Origin: CAZROT01 sp964601895 | GTDB taxonomy: Bacteria; Pseudomonadota; Gammaproteobacteria; Enterobacterales; Enterobacteriaceae | Length of the DNA stretch: 64,000 nt | Direction of reading: 5' to 3' | Assembly (NCBI GenBank): GCA_964601895.1 | Contig: CAZROT010000010.1 | Location: 5,704-69,703 of the forward strand | Shown here: piece by piece, positions 8,686 through 17,199 of the stretch | Layout: every line of letters begins with the position of its first letter | How positions within the stretch are numbered: the stretch's first letter is position 1 | Translations under genes and position numbers: made by a program | The notes under the pieces: generated by a model | What the model was told of the DNA's origin: nothing | Seen by the model: only the letters and a program-made list of their open reading frames with translations | Database searches by the model: none

Positions 8686-9738
8686 ATGACTAGTTTAGTA
8701 AGCCGCAATACGCGAGCAACAGAGTCTTTAAAATCAGAAGACGTGGAAAGGAGTCGCAGGAAAGACACCCTGCATTCTGTCAGGAAAAATGTTCTGAGGT
8801 CTATTACCGGAATGTTGAATACTGTCGTGAAGAGTGCCCATATTGTCAGCATGATAGCCACAGGCAAAACAGGTAGCCTGACCGATATGACCCGTACTGG
8901 CAATAAAACCAGCAGGTCTTTATCTGATATTAAAACTATCAACATCAGTAAGCGCTCTTTTCGTAGTGCAGAGGCAAGTACGCAATCTGAAAAAGCGGCG
9001 ACTACTGGCCATAGATCTGTTGTCAGGCCTGCTGTTAAGCGTTTGATAAATACCCTGCCTTTTCGTAGGGCTGCATCTACAGTGTCTACAAAAAGTACCG
9101 CGACAGGCAGTACAGCAAAACCAGCATCGCTGAGCCCAGAAAAAAAGACGGTGATTACTAAAAATCTTAATGTGCTGATGAGTGATATGCTCAATTACAT
9201 GAAGACTGGAGATGATATTGAAGGGGTATTTCGCATAGGAGACATAGGATCAAAAATCGCTCAGGCCGGAGAAAGTCTGAAATCGGACAAGATGACTGCG
9301 GATACGTTAGCTGACTATTCTCTCAAGCTTAAAGCTAATGTATTGAAAAGGATGATGGCAGAACTGGCATCGCCTGGTGATGGCAAGCCGCTTTTCGATA
9401 AAGCAATGCTTGATGCCATGGCCGAGCCAGGTGCTGATGCAAGTAGCATACTGAAAGAGGCACTTGGCAGGCTGGATGACGATTATCGCAAAAATAATCT
9501 TAACAGCATCATTGATTTTCTTGCGAGCCTGCCGAAAGAAGTGCCCGACTTTGTTGAACGTAGCAAGATGACTAATTACAATCTGGCCGTTGTTACCGCA
9601 GTCAAATTGTTGCCTGACAATCTACTGCCTGCTGACCTGGCGGAAAATAGGGCAAATGCAGATAAAGTAACTAAGGCGTTTGAACAGGTGCTGGATACCT
9701 GGACAGCCTCCACGCTGACTCCAGCGGCGGCCGGTTAA
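8686..9738 (+). CDS. RhoGAP-domain-like protein 1 (candidate effector)
   Basis: The C-terminal half (about 155-345) has the hallmarks of a eukaryotic-type RhoGAP domain. EGVFRIGD places a candidate arginine finger at Arg183. ANVLKRMMAEL (218-227) corresponds to the LLKxYLReLP helix. SKMTNYNLAVVTAVKLL (293-309) matches the KMTxxNLAxxFxPxLL helix with its conserved Asn. Such domains speed GTP hydrolysis by Rho, Rac or Cdc42. The first 150 residues are rich in Ser, Thr and Lys and look disordered, as expected for a secretion or chaperone-binding region. A strong AGGAGG precedes the ATG. Two relatives follow at 10050 and 15060. Function is inferred from motifs only. Confidence 0.65.
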   Translation: MTSLVSRNTRATESLKSEDVERSRRKDTLHSVRKNVLRSITGMLNTVVKSAHIVSMIATGKTGSLTDMTRTGNKTSRSLSDIKTINISKRSFRSAEASTQSEKAATTGHRSVVRPAVKRLINTLPFRRAASTVSTKSTATGSTAKPASLSPEKKTVITKNLNVLMSDMLNYMKTGDDIEGVFRIGDIGSKIAQAGESLKSDKMTADTLADYSLKLKANVLKRMMAELASPGDGKPLFDKAMLDAMAEPGADASSILKEALGRLDDDYRKNNLNSIIDFLASLPKEVPDFVERSKMTNYNLAVVTAVKLLPDNLLPADLAENRANADKVTKAFEQVLDTWTASTLTPAAAG

Positions 9739-9781
9739 TCCTCCTGCAGGTTAAGGGATGCCGCTTCACCTCAATGTGCAT

Positions 9782-9807
9782 AAACCGCCCCGCTGGGCGG
9801 TTTTTTT
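9782..9807 (+). terminator. Rho-independent terminator
   Basis: A GC-rich perfect stem (ACCGCCC / GGGCGGT) with a CGCT loop is followed by seven T residues, about 45 bases after the stop of the first RhoGAP-like gene. It should end that transcript, so the next gene needs its own promoter, consistent with the box at 9960. Confidence 0.85.
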
Positions 9808-9959
9808 ATTGCCCGTTTTCTCTGCCTCTCCATCACACCACAACCGGCAACTACTGACTACTGATAGTTCTGGTGCAACCTGCTGTGTCACTCAAGGCGC
9901 GCAGGTGCCTGCTGCCATCATGAGATAATAGCATGTTGGATCAGGCTGACTGTCATTAA

Positions 9960-9999
9960 TGAGCGTTGTGACAGCAAAATGGTTGTGGTGCTCTATTAT
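9960..9999 (+). promoter_or_regulatory. Effector-type promoter box plus -10, copy 2
   Basis: TGAGCGTTGTGACAG starts at 9960, and TATTAT lies at 9994. Relative to copies 1 and 3 the box is two bases shorter, and the distance to the -10 is shorter by the same two bases, so the downstream spacing is conserved. Flanking CTATTATTTATTTA resembles the sequence around the copy 1 -10. The start codon follows about 90 bases downstream. Confidence 0.5.
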
Positions 10000-10049
10000 T
10001 TATTTATGGATTTACAGGTTTCACTGAAGTAAGTATGGAGCGAATTGTT

Positions 10050-11081
10050 ATGGTAGCAATAGGATCAAATTCAGGCACATTACGTCCTGGCTCAACAAAT
10101 CAGGTAACGCAGACGGGCGAGGCAGAGGGCCCAGGGAAGAGCAACCTGAAGAGAAGTAATGCCTTTACTAAGGTATACAATACAACTAGCCAAAGAGAAA
10201 GAATTCAAGACCAGGCGCTTAGAGATATGAGACATCTTTTCAATCAAGCCGAAAAAGCCGAGTTTAAGGCGTCGACAGCAAATATAGAGCCGGACGAGGT
10301 AATCAAAGATATTAAGCACCTTTTCCCCAGTCTGAAAGACAGGGTAATTGCATTTTTTAAAAAAATTAAAACGATTTTTTCCAGCACACGGCTTTTTCGT
10401 GATTCTGCATCTGAAACGATTACACCAAAAAATATGGCAGCGACAGGCAGTACAGGAGCTACAGCCAAATCAGCATCGTTGACCGAAGCACAAAAAACGA
10501 GGGTTACTGAAAATCTTAAGATGCTTAGGGATAGCATGATGACTCATATGAAGGATGAACGCAGTGATATTAAAGGGGTCTTTCGGAAATCAGCTAACGA
10601 AAGTGACATTAAGGGCCTCGATATGACCCAGCCAGATATGGGAATAAAAGAAAAAGAGCGCAAAGAAAACAGAGAAATTGAGCTGACTCTGAATGATAAA
10701 GCAACTCTGCTGAAACGCCAGCTGAAAGCATTGGCTTCTCTAGACGGGCAGGGATTGTTAAGTAAGCAGGATGTGATAGAGATGAGCAAGCCTGGGGCTG
10801 ATGCAGCGGGCATATTTAAAGCTAAGCTGGCGGCGTTACCGAATGCTTATCAGAGAGATAATATTGAGGCTATTATGGGCTTTGTGGCAACATTGCCGCA
10901 AAATGTCCCTGATTTTGTGGGCCGCAGTAGTATGAATAATGCCAATCTGGCAACCTGTATAGCGCCGAATGTGATTACTGATGAGCTGGCTATTGATCTT
11001 AGTATGTATTCTGCAGTGAATGCTGCGATTGAAAGAATATTCGATACCTGGACGCCATCCACTGCAGCGCCCGCCGGCTAA
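10050..11081 (+). CDS. RhoGAP-domain-like protein 2 (candidate effector)
   Basis: This is a paralogue of the protein at 8686. Both share a TAK-x-ASL linker and then the same domain. Here IKGVFRKSAN has the candidate arginine finger (Arg179 from this start), KATLLKRQLKALASL is the helix after it, and MNNANLATCIAPNVI is the conserved Asn helix. An insertion rich in Lys and Glu follows the arginine finger. I place the start at 10050 because GGAG lies nine bases upstream of it; an in-frame ATG at 10035 would add five residues. The N-terminal 140 residues are polar. It may act as a Rho GTPase-activating protein in host cells; no biochemical evidence exists here. Confidence 0.6.
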   Translation: MVAIGSNSGTLRPGSTNQVTQTGEAEGPGKSNLKRSNAFTKVYNTTSQRERIQDQALRDMRHLFNQAEKAEFKASTANIEPDEVIKDIKHLFPSLKDRVIAFFKKIKTIFSSTRLFRDSASETITPKNMAATGSTGATAKSASLTEAQKTRVTENLKMLRDSMMTHMKDERSDIKGVFRKSANESDIKGLDMTQPDMGIKEKERKENREIELTLNDKATLLKRQLKALASLDGQGLLSKQDVIEMSKPGADAAGIFKAKLAALPNAYQRDNIEAIMGFVATLPQNVPDFVGRSSMNNANLATCIAPNVITDELAIDLSMYSAVNAAIERIFDTWTPSTAAPAG

Positions 11082-11359
11082 TCTTAGTATATTAAGGAGC
11101 CTGCTGCTTCCTGTAGCCAGCATGTGATGTAATACCATCCCACCGGGGCGCTTTTTATCTGCAGTTTTTTCTGCATTTTTATCAAATCATCACCGGCACG
11201 CCTCGTCACGCTAGTGCTATTCGCTAATATTCACCCGCTACCATGATGATTGGTGCCAGCGTATTTTCCTAAAAATTCCCCCCCTTTCTCTGATAGAGAG
11301 GCTGTTTTTATCCTGTGAAAATCGGTATTCAGGACCAGATAACAGCACGGATAATAACA

Positions 11360-12637
11360 ATGACAAACTATACGCTGGGAACTACCAATGTAGGCAATTC
11401 AACCTTTTATATACAGTTTCATGAGACTCAGTCCCAGGAAAACACCCCCCCCGTCGCGCAGGACATGACCAATGTGTTTAATACCAGTGAGGCGAGTGCG
11501 GTACTGACAAAGGGGGCCTCTGCGCTGGCAGGTCCAGGAACAGCCTTGCAGGCACATATCCAGCAGATTTCTACTACTTCTGCCAGTGCAATGCCGATAG
11601 CAGCAGGCTTCATGGTGTCTTCTCATCAGCATCCCGTTGATGCTGGTAGTGCAATGGAAGTCGATGTAGCTAAGGAAAAGCGTGACATGCTTTCAGAGTC
11701 GCAGGAGCCAGCGAAAGAAGAGCCTGCTGCTGCGCAATCACGTACCAAACGCCGGCGTATGGAAAATAAAATAAAAATTACCTTCGATAACGAACCGCCC
11801 AGGCTTAGTAATGCTGAAAAGCTTGCCGCTAACCTGGAAAAGGTGAGTGCTCAGTTACATTCTGGTGAACATCCCGAGCTTTTTCTTGGCGGTAATATTA
11901 GCCGTTTTCATGATATTCCCGCGATGGCAGCCACCTGTGTTGATAGTACGCTAAATGCCAATCTGATGACGATAGAAGGCAGGCCTGTGGCCATTGCCTC
12001 ACAGTTTCCCAAAGATTCCCAACTGGAAGGGCAGCTTAGAATGTACCGGGATAATGTGAAGGTTGTCCTTGTGCTCACGCCGCCGGATGAAATGAAGAAA
12101 GGCAGAGCGGGCCCGATGACGGATTATTTTTCCACGTCTGGTCAGTTTGGCGATATCAGAACAGAATCCACAGCGCAGGATCAGTTGAAGCTGCCAGGAG
12201 GGCTGGTCTGTAATGTCTACCATCTGGAAATTTATGATGGTGGCCGTGAGATGAAAAAAATTGCGGTCCTGCATGCGCAGAATTGGCCTGATCGTACGGC
12301 CGCAGGAGAAAAAGACATTCAGGCATTGGTAAAAGCGTTGCCGGAATATAAAAAAGGGGTAGAAGGAGGAACAGAGACTCAGGCATCGGCAACAGTGCTG
12401 CCGGAGAATGAAAAAGATTTTGCAGTGCATTGTACTGCGGGTGTCGGTCGCACTGGTGTGGTGCTGGCAGCCTACATCATGGAGCACCCCGCATTTACTC
12501 ACCTCAGCCTGGAAGAGGTAATCACGCTGCTGCGCGAGCAGCGTAATGGTCACATGGTACAAACCCAGGAGCAGCTGCAGGTTCTCATTGATATTGCCAA
12601 CGCGCAGGGCCGGCCATTGTTAAAATCCCCGAACTAA
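11360..12637 (+). CDS. Protein tyrosine phosphatase 1 (YopH-like catalytic domain)
   Basis: The catalytic signature HCTAGVGRTG (Cys358, Arg364) is a classical PTP loop. It is preceded by the WPD loop NWPDRT carrying the general-acid Asp and followed by the Q-loop VQTQEQ. The domain fills about residues 200-425. The N-terminal 150 residues are Ser/Thr/Ala rich and may hold a secretion signal, and a basic TKRRRM patch lies near 130. The start at 11360 is chosen because MTNYTLGTTNVGNSTFYIQF aligns with the start of the paralogue at 12906; an upstream GTG at 11315 would add 15 residues. It would hydrolyse phosphotyrosine, probably on host proteins by analogy with YopH. Confidence 0.8.
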   Translation: MTNYTLGTTNVGNSTFYIQFHETQSQENTPPVAQDMTNVFNTSEASAVLTKGASALAGPGTALQAHIQQISTTSASAMPIAAGFMVSSHQHPVDAGSAMEVDVAKEKRDMLSESQEPAKEEPAAAQSRTKRRRMENKIKITFDNEPPRLSNAEKLAANLEKVSAQLHSGEHPELFLGGNISRFHDIPAMAATCVDSTLNANLMTIEGRPVAIASQFPKDSQLEGQLRMYRDNVKVVLVLTPPDEMKKGRAGPMTDYFSTSGQFGDIRTESTAQDQLKLPGGLVCNVYHLEIYDGGREMKKIAVLHAQNWPDRTAAGEKDIQALVKALPEYKKGVEGGTETQASATVLPENEKDFAVHCTAGVGRTGVVLAAYIMEHPAFTHLSLEEVITLLREQRNGHMVQTQEQLQVLIDIANAQGRPLLKSPN

Positions 12638-12805
12638 AACCCCTCTGTATGGTACCGTGCAGCACATCCTGTACGGTACTTATATCCACACAATAACGCG
12701 CCGCTCTATCTTTCATCTGGCAATAAATAGTGTTTTTCACGCGTGCCATCATCTGCACATCGTCTCACTTTGCATCGTCTTATCTTTTAATAACAGTGCA
12801 AACCG

Positions 12806-12820
12806 TGAGCGCTATATGGT
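12806..12820 (+). promoter_or_regulatory. Effector-type promoter box, copy 4 (weaker)
   Basis: TGAGCGCTATATGGT matches copy 1 at 13 of 15 positions and lies 100 bases upstream of the ATG at 12906. No good -10 hexamer occurs at the spacing seen in the other three copies, so this is the least certain one. Confidence 0.35.
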
Positions 12821-12905
12821 AGCGCATGCCATGGTTATCCTGCAGGATGTTATGACAGCAATAGCTATTTTTTGTTTATCAGGCAATCACTTAAGGAGGA
12901 GCGCT

Positions 12906-14795
12906 ATGCCTAAACTCACCCCCACTCCCGGCGCAAAGGGACAGTCAACGTTTTATGTTGAGCTTGATGCTCCTGCAGGTAAGGCAGCTCATGTTAGCGG
13001 ACAATCTATCCCGGTAAATAAAGCAGGCAATACTACTGATATCCCTGAATCTGTACATGCACGCGCAACGCAGCAGGCTACAGGCATATTTTCTACCGTG
13101 CCAGTGCCCGTTTATGATGAAAGTCTGCGTGCACAGTTGATGTTGCATCCCAATGATGCTCATGTGCTGACAACAGAACCCCCCGAAGCGTTTGAGGCGA
13201 ATGAAAAACTTGTTATCTGGCAGCATCCTGTACACCCTGATTGTGTTTTTGTCAGGAAGACAGCGCACAGCCAGCCTGAAGAGCTTGACACAGCAACAGT
13301 GAAAAAATTCCTCGTTGAGTACTATCTGGGAAAACTGGGCATGTTTCTGCCTGTAAAACCATCAGCCGGTCAGAGGTTTGAGCAAACTGTTGTCTGGACG
13401 AGCTCAGAGATACCAAAATATTACTGGTCAATCCTCATGCCGGGCAAAGAAAAAGCTTTACGACTACAAACTCTGGATGAAGTGACAGAAAAGGTTTTTC
13501 CTGCTCAGCGTATCGCGGCAACCGGCACTGCGCCATTAGTGTCTGTCAGGCCTTTCTTTGCACAGTGTTACGCAGAATCTGGCCTCAACCCTGAAGAGGT
13601 GGATATTTTTCTGGCAAAACCTTCTACTCCTTTTCAACCTGGCGATAAGCCGAGATTGTATCCGAGCCCTGACAGCTCATTTATATGGCTGCTTGAATCG
13701 ACAGGGATAATGGAGCACCATCTCGCAGCAAAGCCGACCACGCTTAAAGAGGTAAAAAAAGAGCTGGCAGATTATCAGGGCGCCGTAGCGCGCTCTTTAG
13801 AAAAGCCAAAGGAATCTTTTTTCTCCGGATTTATGCGCATAGTTAAATCCCCAGAGGCTGCTGGCTCTGTCAGGCCGGTAATGGGGATAAGTTCTCCAGT
13901 GGCCAGTGTTTGCTCTCGTTCGCTTGATACTCAACGCGCCCGTTTCGTGGTGCCATCCCCTGCAATGTTGCCTCAGACGCAGGCAGTAACCGGCAGGCAA
14001 AATAGCCATGGCGCAGAAATCGCATTATTTAAAGAAAGAATGCAGGCTCTTCAACAGTCGTTGCTGCATAAATTACCGCAAAATGCCGGGAAATACGTAG
14101 ACGACGAGCCAGACTTGCCGCGTTTTGCCAATATTCACTGCATGAAAGAGACCCGTGTTCCGGGGCTGCATGCCAACTACATCACAATAGAGGGCACACG
14201 CGTGGCCATTGCCGCTCAGTTTCCCAAAGATAATCAGATAGAGCAGCATCTCAGAATCTGTATTACTGACAAAGTGGACGTGATTACGGTTCTTACCACG
14301 CCTGAGGAGATCAGAACAGGGACCGGGGCAAGAAAAATGACGGATTATTTTTCTGTATCAGGGAAGCATGGCCGCATTACAACAACATCAACCTGGAAAG
14401 AAACACGCATGCTGACAGAAGGGCTGAAATTCAGGGTGTATGAAGTGAAACTTGTTGATAACGACACTGGAGCTACGCAGTCAGTCCATGTGCTGCATGT
14501 CCAGAACTGGGATGATCATAAGGCAATGAGTGCAACAGATACCCAGGAACTGGTGGCGGTACAGCGCGAATATGGCGTTACAGGGCTGGTACATTGTGCC
14601 GCGGGCGTCGGGCGTACTGGTACGGTAATAGCGGTGGGTATTCTGAAAAATAAAAAATTCGATGATCTCAGCCTGGAAAGAATATTCACTGTAATACGCC
14701 CGCAGCGCAATGGCCACATTGTACAAACCCCGGAGCAGATGGATGTACCCATTACTATTTGTATTGCACAGCGCCGTCCGTTGTTAGAAAGCTGA
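12906..14795 (+). CDS. Protein tyrosine phosphatase 2 with long N-terminal extension
   Basis: The C-terminal domain (about 400-629) contains HCAAGVGRTG (Cys564, Arg570) and VQTPEQ, and is clearly related to the phosphatase at 11360. The WPD loop reads NWDDHK, so the proline is replaced by Asp while the general-acid Asp is kept. Residues 60-360 form a region absent from the paralogue, with segments such as LVIWQHPVHPDCVFVRK, and I do not recognise it. The open frame begins at 12657, but AGGAGG sits just upstream of the ATG at 12906 and the protein starting there (MPKLTPTPGAKGQSTFYVEL) aligns with the N-terminus of phosphatase 1. It is probably a translocated effector with an extra substrate-binding or chaperone region. 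Confidence 0.75.
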   Translation: MPKLTPTPGAKGQSTFYVELDAPAGKAAHVSGQSIPVNKAGNTTDIPESVHARATQQATGIFSTVPVPVYDESLRAQLMLHPNDAHVLTTEPPEAFEANEKLVIWQHPVHPDCVFVRKTAHSQPEELDTATVKKFLVEYYLGKLGMFLPVKPSAGQRFEQTVVWTSSEIPKYYWSILMPGKEKALRLQTLDEVTEKVFPAQRIAATGTAPLVSVRPFFAQCYAESGLNPEEVDIFLAKPSTPFQPGDKPRLYPSPDSSFIWLLESTGIMEHHLAAKPTTLKEVKKELADYQGAVARSLEKPKESFFSGFMRIVKSPEAAGSVRPVMGISSPVASVCSRSLDTQRARFVVPSPAMLPQTQAVTGRQNSHGAEIALFKERMQALQQSLLHKLPQNAGKYVDDEPDLPRFANIHCMKETRVPGLHANYITIEGTRVAIAAQFPKDNQIEQHLRICITDKVDVITVLTTPEEIRTGTGARKMTDYFSVSGKHGRITTTSTWKETRMLTEGLKFRVYEVKLVDNDTGATQSVHVLHVQNWDDHKAMSATDTQELVAVQREYGVTGLVHCAAGVGRTGTVIAVGILKNKKFDDLSLERIFTVIRPQRNGHIVQTPEQMDVPITICIAQRRPLLES

Positions 14796-14963
14796 TTGCG
14801 GGAGAAAAATGCTTTTTCACTACACGCGTGCTGAAAAGGGGTGTAGATCCTGCGTACAGGCAGCGCTGTTGCGCCTGTCTGTTTCCCCGTGCGCCTCATG
14901 CATCCTGCTGTTTTATCTCGGCTTATGGCTGCTGTCGTATTTTTTGTTCATGCACGGCTTTAA

Positions 14964-15005
14964 TGAGCGTTATGTGACAGTCTCTTTAAATCCGTGGCGT
15001 AGAAT
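14964..15005 (+). promoter_or_regulatory. Effector-type promoter box plus -10, copy 3
   Basis: TGAGCGTTATGTGACAG starts at 14964, and TAGAAT, a near-consensus -10, starts exactly 36 bases later at 15000, the same spacing as copy 1. The start codon follows 96 bases after the box. The rest of the interval after 14795 has only a short open frame with no ribosome binding site. Confidence 0.5.
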
Positions 15006-15059
15006 GGAGACCATAAGCCAGTTTTATATAGTGTTATCAATAAATTAAAGGCGGGAATC

Positions 15060-16361
15060 ATGGGATTAGGTGCTGCGCAGAATGGATCAACATATACACA
15101 TACTCAACCGGTAGTATCAGGTGAGAATATACATAGTCAGGCTGCAAGAAATGATACTAACAGAATAGCTATTTTTGCAGCAGCGGCTGAAATGCGTAAT
15201 ATCACAGCTGAGTCTGCGACAGCGCATAAAAAAAATCGTACAGCCTTCGTAAGGGAAGGCATGCAGGGCTTTTTTAACAGATGGAGAAATATTTTTTGTT
15301 GCTTTGGTATGAAAAAAGCGCCTTCTGAGATAAACATTTCAGCGCCAATACTATCAGTGCCATTACAAGGGTCTGACCGGCAGCAGCGCACAGCAGATAG
15401 GCTAAATAATGCTTATGTTGCTGAGCTCATGGCCATGAGAGTACCAGAAAAGCCTGTCATGAAGATAACACAAGCACAGTTGACACAAAATGTGGACAAG
15501 CTCATTAATGAGCTTATCCGTAGAGGGCCCTGTGAGGGATTATTCCGGATTCCGGGGAGAGCAGAAGAAATTACTGCATGCGAAAAAATGGTTTATGAAA
15601 AAGCCATTACTCCGCAGGAATTGCATGCTATAAAAGACCAGCATATTCTAGCTAATGTTTTGAAAAAATTAATAAAAGAAGTATCGCTATTTAATGATAC
15701 AGATGTAAAGGGTATTACTGGCAACCCGAATGCATTTGCCGACATACTGCAGGAACGTATTTCTGCCTTACCCCGTGAGCAACGAGAGAGGGTGCGTAAT
15801 ATCATTACGTATATTGCCAGGTGTGCTGCGGATCCTCAAATTGCGGTAATGACGCAAATGAATGTCACAAATATGGCACTAATGATATTGCCTAATCTGG
15901 TTGATAATATTAGTCCTTTAGACCTTGCAGATTTTACAAAAAATAAAGCTATTGCAACAGCCTGTGCGAAATTGCTGGAAGAATGGCCGCAGCAGGCAGG
16001 GGTCAGGCAAGATGTTGCTGGAGATAATAGTCTGGACATGATGCAGGCATCCAGCAAACGGTTGCAGCCTCACGCCGATAATCCTGGGCTTATGGATAAC
16101 CTGCAATCAGATGATAAGGAGAATAAAAAGAGATTGTCTGCTGATGATAGTGGGTATGTATCACCAGTAATCGATCGCGATAACAGTTGTGCTGAACTGC
16201 AGGAGGCAGGGACTCCATTTTCGGAACAGCTTAGCACTGTATTAAGGATTCTGGATAACTGGGGAAAACCGAAGAATAATCGGCACCCGCTGTCTGGTGT
16301 ATCAGGCCAGGCAACACCCGCTATTGATGAGTCGGCTAAATATAGTGGCTCGCCTGTGTAG
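15060..16361 (+). CDS. RhoGAP-domain-like protein 3 (candidate effector)
   Basis: This is the clearest of the three RhoGAP-like proteins. CEGLFRIPGRAEEI places the arginine finger at Arg163, LANVLKKLIKEVSLF (198-210) is the conserved Lys helix, and TQMNVTNMALMILPNLV (265-281) is the Asn helix, so the domain spans about 130-310. The N-terminal region has a GFFNRWRNIFCCF segment (70-82), hydrophobic with paired cysteines, which could bind membrane. The 120-residue tail is polar, Asp/Ser rich and probably disordered. It is more divergent from the other two copies than they are from each other. Regulation is probably through the box at 14964. The inferred role is inactivation of a host Rho-family GTPase. 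Confidence 0.7.
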   Translation: MGLGAAQNGSTYTHTQPVVSGENIHSQAARNDTNRIAIFAAAAEMRNITAESATAHKKNRTAFVREGMQGFFNRWRNIFCCFGMKKAPSEINISAPILSVPLQGSDRQQRTADRLNNAYVAELMAMRVPEKPVMKITQAQLTQNVDKLINELIRRGPCEGLFRIPGRAEEITACEKMVYEKAITPQELHAIKDQHILANVLKKLIKEVSLFNDTDVKGITGNPNAFADILQERISALPREQRERVRNIITYIARCAADPQIAVMTQMNVTNMALMILPNLVDNISPLDLADFTKNKAIATACAKLLEEWPQQAGVRQDVAGDNSLDMMQASSKRLQPHADNPGLMDNLQSDDKENKKRLSADDSGYVSPVIDRDNSCAELQEAGTPFSEQLSTVLRILDNWGKPKNNRHPLSGVSGQATPAIDESAKYSGSPV

Positions 16362-16556
16362 CACGCTGTGTGGTATCAGTTACGCTCACTGCTACACAAA
16401 CAACAGTGCCGGGTAAGTTACCACAGGAATTGCTGGAAAAGTTTAATCAGGCGCAATAACCCTGACGAGGTATAGCGCCTGCGTCACAGTTGCCGGGCAA
16501 TAGCCGTAGTAACGACAACAGGGACAGGCTCTCAGCACATCCCTTTATCTTTTCTC

Positions 16557-16573
16557 AATGATAATTATCATTT
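16557..16573 (+). promoter_or_regulatory. Fur-box-like palindrome
   Basis: AATGATAATTATCATTT is a near-perfect palindrome built from the GATAAT units of Fur operators. It lies about 60 bases upstream of the VOC gene, where it would overlap a promoter. This predicts iron-dependent repression of that gene. Confidence 0.55.
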
Positions 16574-16630
16574 CATTACTTCTGTGTATAATAGCCAGCG
16601 CAACGCCCGCGATATGCTTAAGGAATCACT

Positions 16631-17032
16631 ATGTCATCGGATATCAGCTACCAGTTTCACCACATGGGCATTCCTACTACCGAGAAAAGGGAAGGGGAAA
16701 CTTACAGTGCAGCGGCACGTATGTACACCAGCGACAACCCCGGCTTCTTTAAGATTCAGTGGCATCGCTTTGAATCAGATTCTCCGCTACATCCGCTTAT
16801 CCGCACACAGCCGCATATTGCTTTCAGGGTGCCTGATTTGCAGGCCGCCATTGAAGGCAAAGAAGTGATCCTTGGGCCCTATGAGCCTGTTGATGATTAT
16901 TTTGTCGCCATGATTAATGATGGGGGTGTGCCTGTGGAATTTATTCAGACCACGCTAACAGATAGTGAAATATGGCGCCGTGCCCGTAGTGGAGAAGGTG
17001 CATTATACCGCAATAGCAGCTTAGCTGACTGA
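16631..17032 (+). CDS. VOC (glyoxalase-like) superfamily protein
   Basis: The 133-residue protein begins SYQFHHMGIPTTEKR and later has PHIAFRVPDLQAAIEGKEV and VPVEFIQTT, the two beta-alpha-beta-beta-beta halves of a vicinal oxygen chelate fold. The His near the start, a second His and a C-terminal Glu could bind a divalent metal. VOC proteins include glyoxalases, dioxygenases and resistance proteins, and I cannot assign a substrate. It stands alone between effector-type genes, behind a Fur-box-like palindrome and in front of a terminator. The interval before it (16362-16556) holds no other gene, though a short coding-like remnant may lie near 16410-16460. Confidence 0.75.
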   Translation: MSSDISYQFHHMGIPTTEKREGETYSAAARMYTSDNPGFFKIQWHRFESDSPLHPLIRTQPHIAFRVPDLQAAIEGKEVILGPYEPVDDYFVAMINDGGVPVEFIQTTLTDSEIWRRARSGEGALYRNSSLAD

Positions 17033-17041
17033 CTGATTGTG

Positions 17042-17063
17042 CACACCGGTAGAGGTGTTTTTA
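17042..17063 (+). terminator. Rho-independent terminator after the VOC gene
   Basis: ACACC-GGTAGA-GGTGT followed by a T-run lies about ten bases after the VOC stop codon. The stem is short, so strength is uncertain. Confidence 0.5.
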
Positions 17064-17199
17064 GTATCGAGCCCACGCAAGACGCTGATGTTATCAGTCA
17101 CTGAGCCTGCCGGTGCGCATGCACGGGTACGTTTTATCTGTTGAGGTAAAGCGTTTGGCAAAAGCTAAGACAGGGGCTCAGTCATGGCTGCATGAGTCA

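Noticed and set aside
12657..12905. 83-codon upstream extension of the second tyrosine phosphatase frame
   Set aside because: A strong AGGAGG lies directly before the ATG at 12906, the protein from there aligns with the paralogue's N-terminus, and the promoter box lies inside the extension.
14809..15048. Short cysteine-rich open frame after phosphatase 2
   Set aside because: There is no good ribosome binding site, and it overlaps the promoter box and -10 of the following gene.
16558..16868. Overlapping open frames before and inside the VOC gene
   Set aside because: They begin inside the Fur-box-like palindrome or run in other frames across the conserved VOC sequence, and have no ribosome binding sites.
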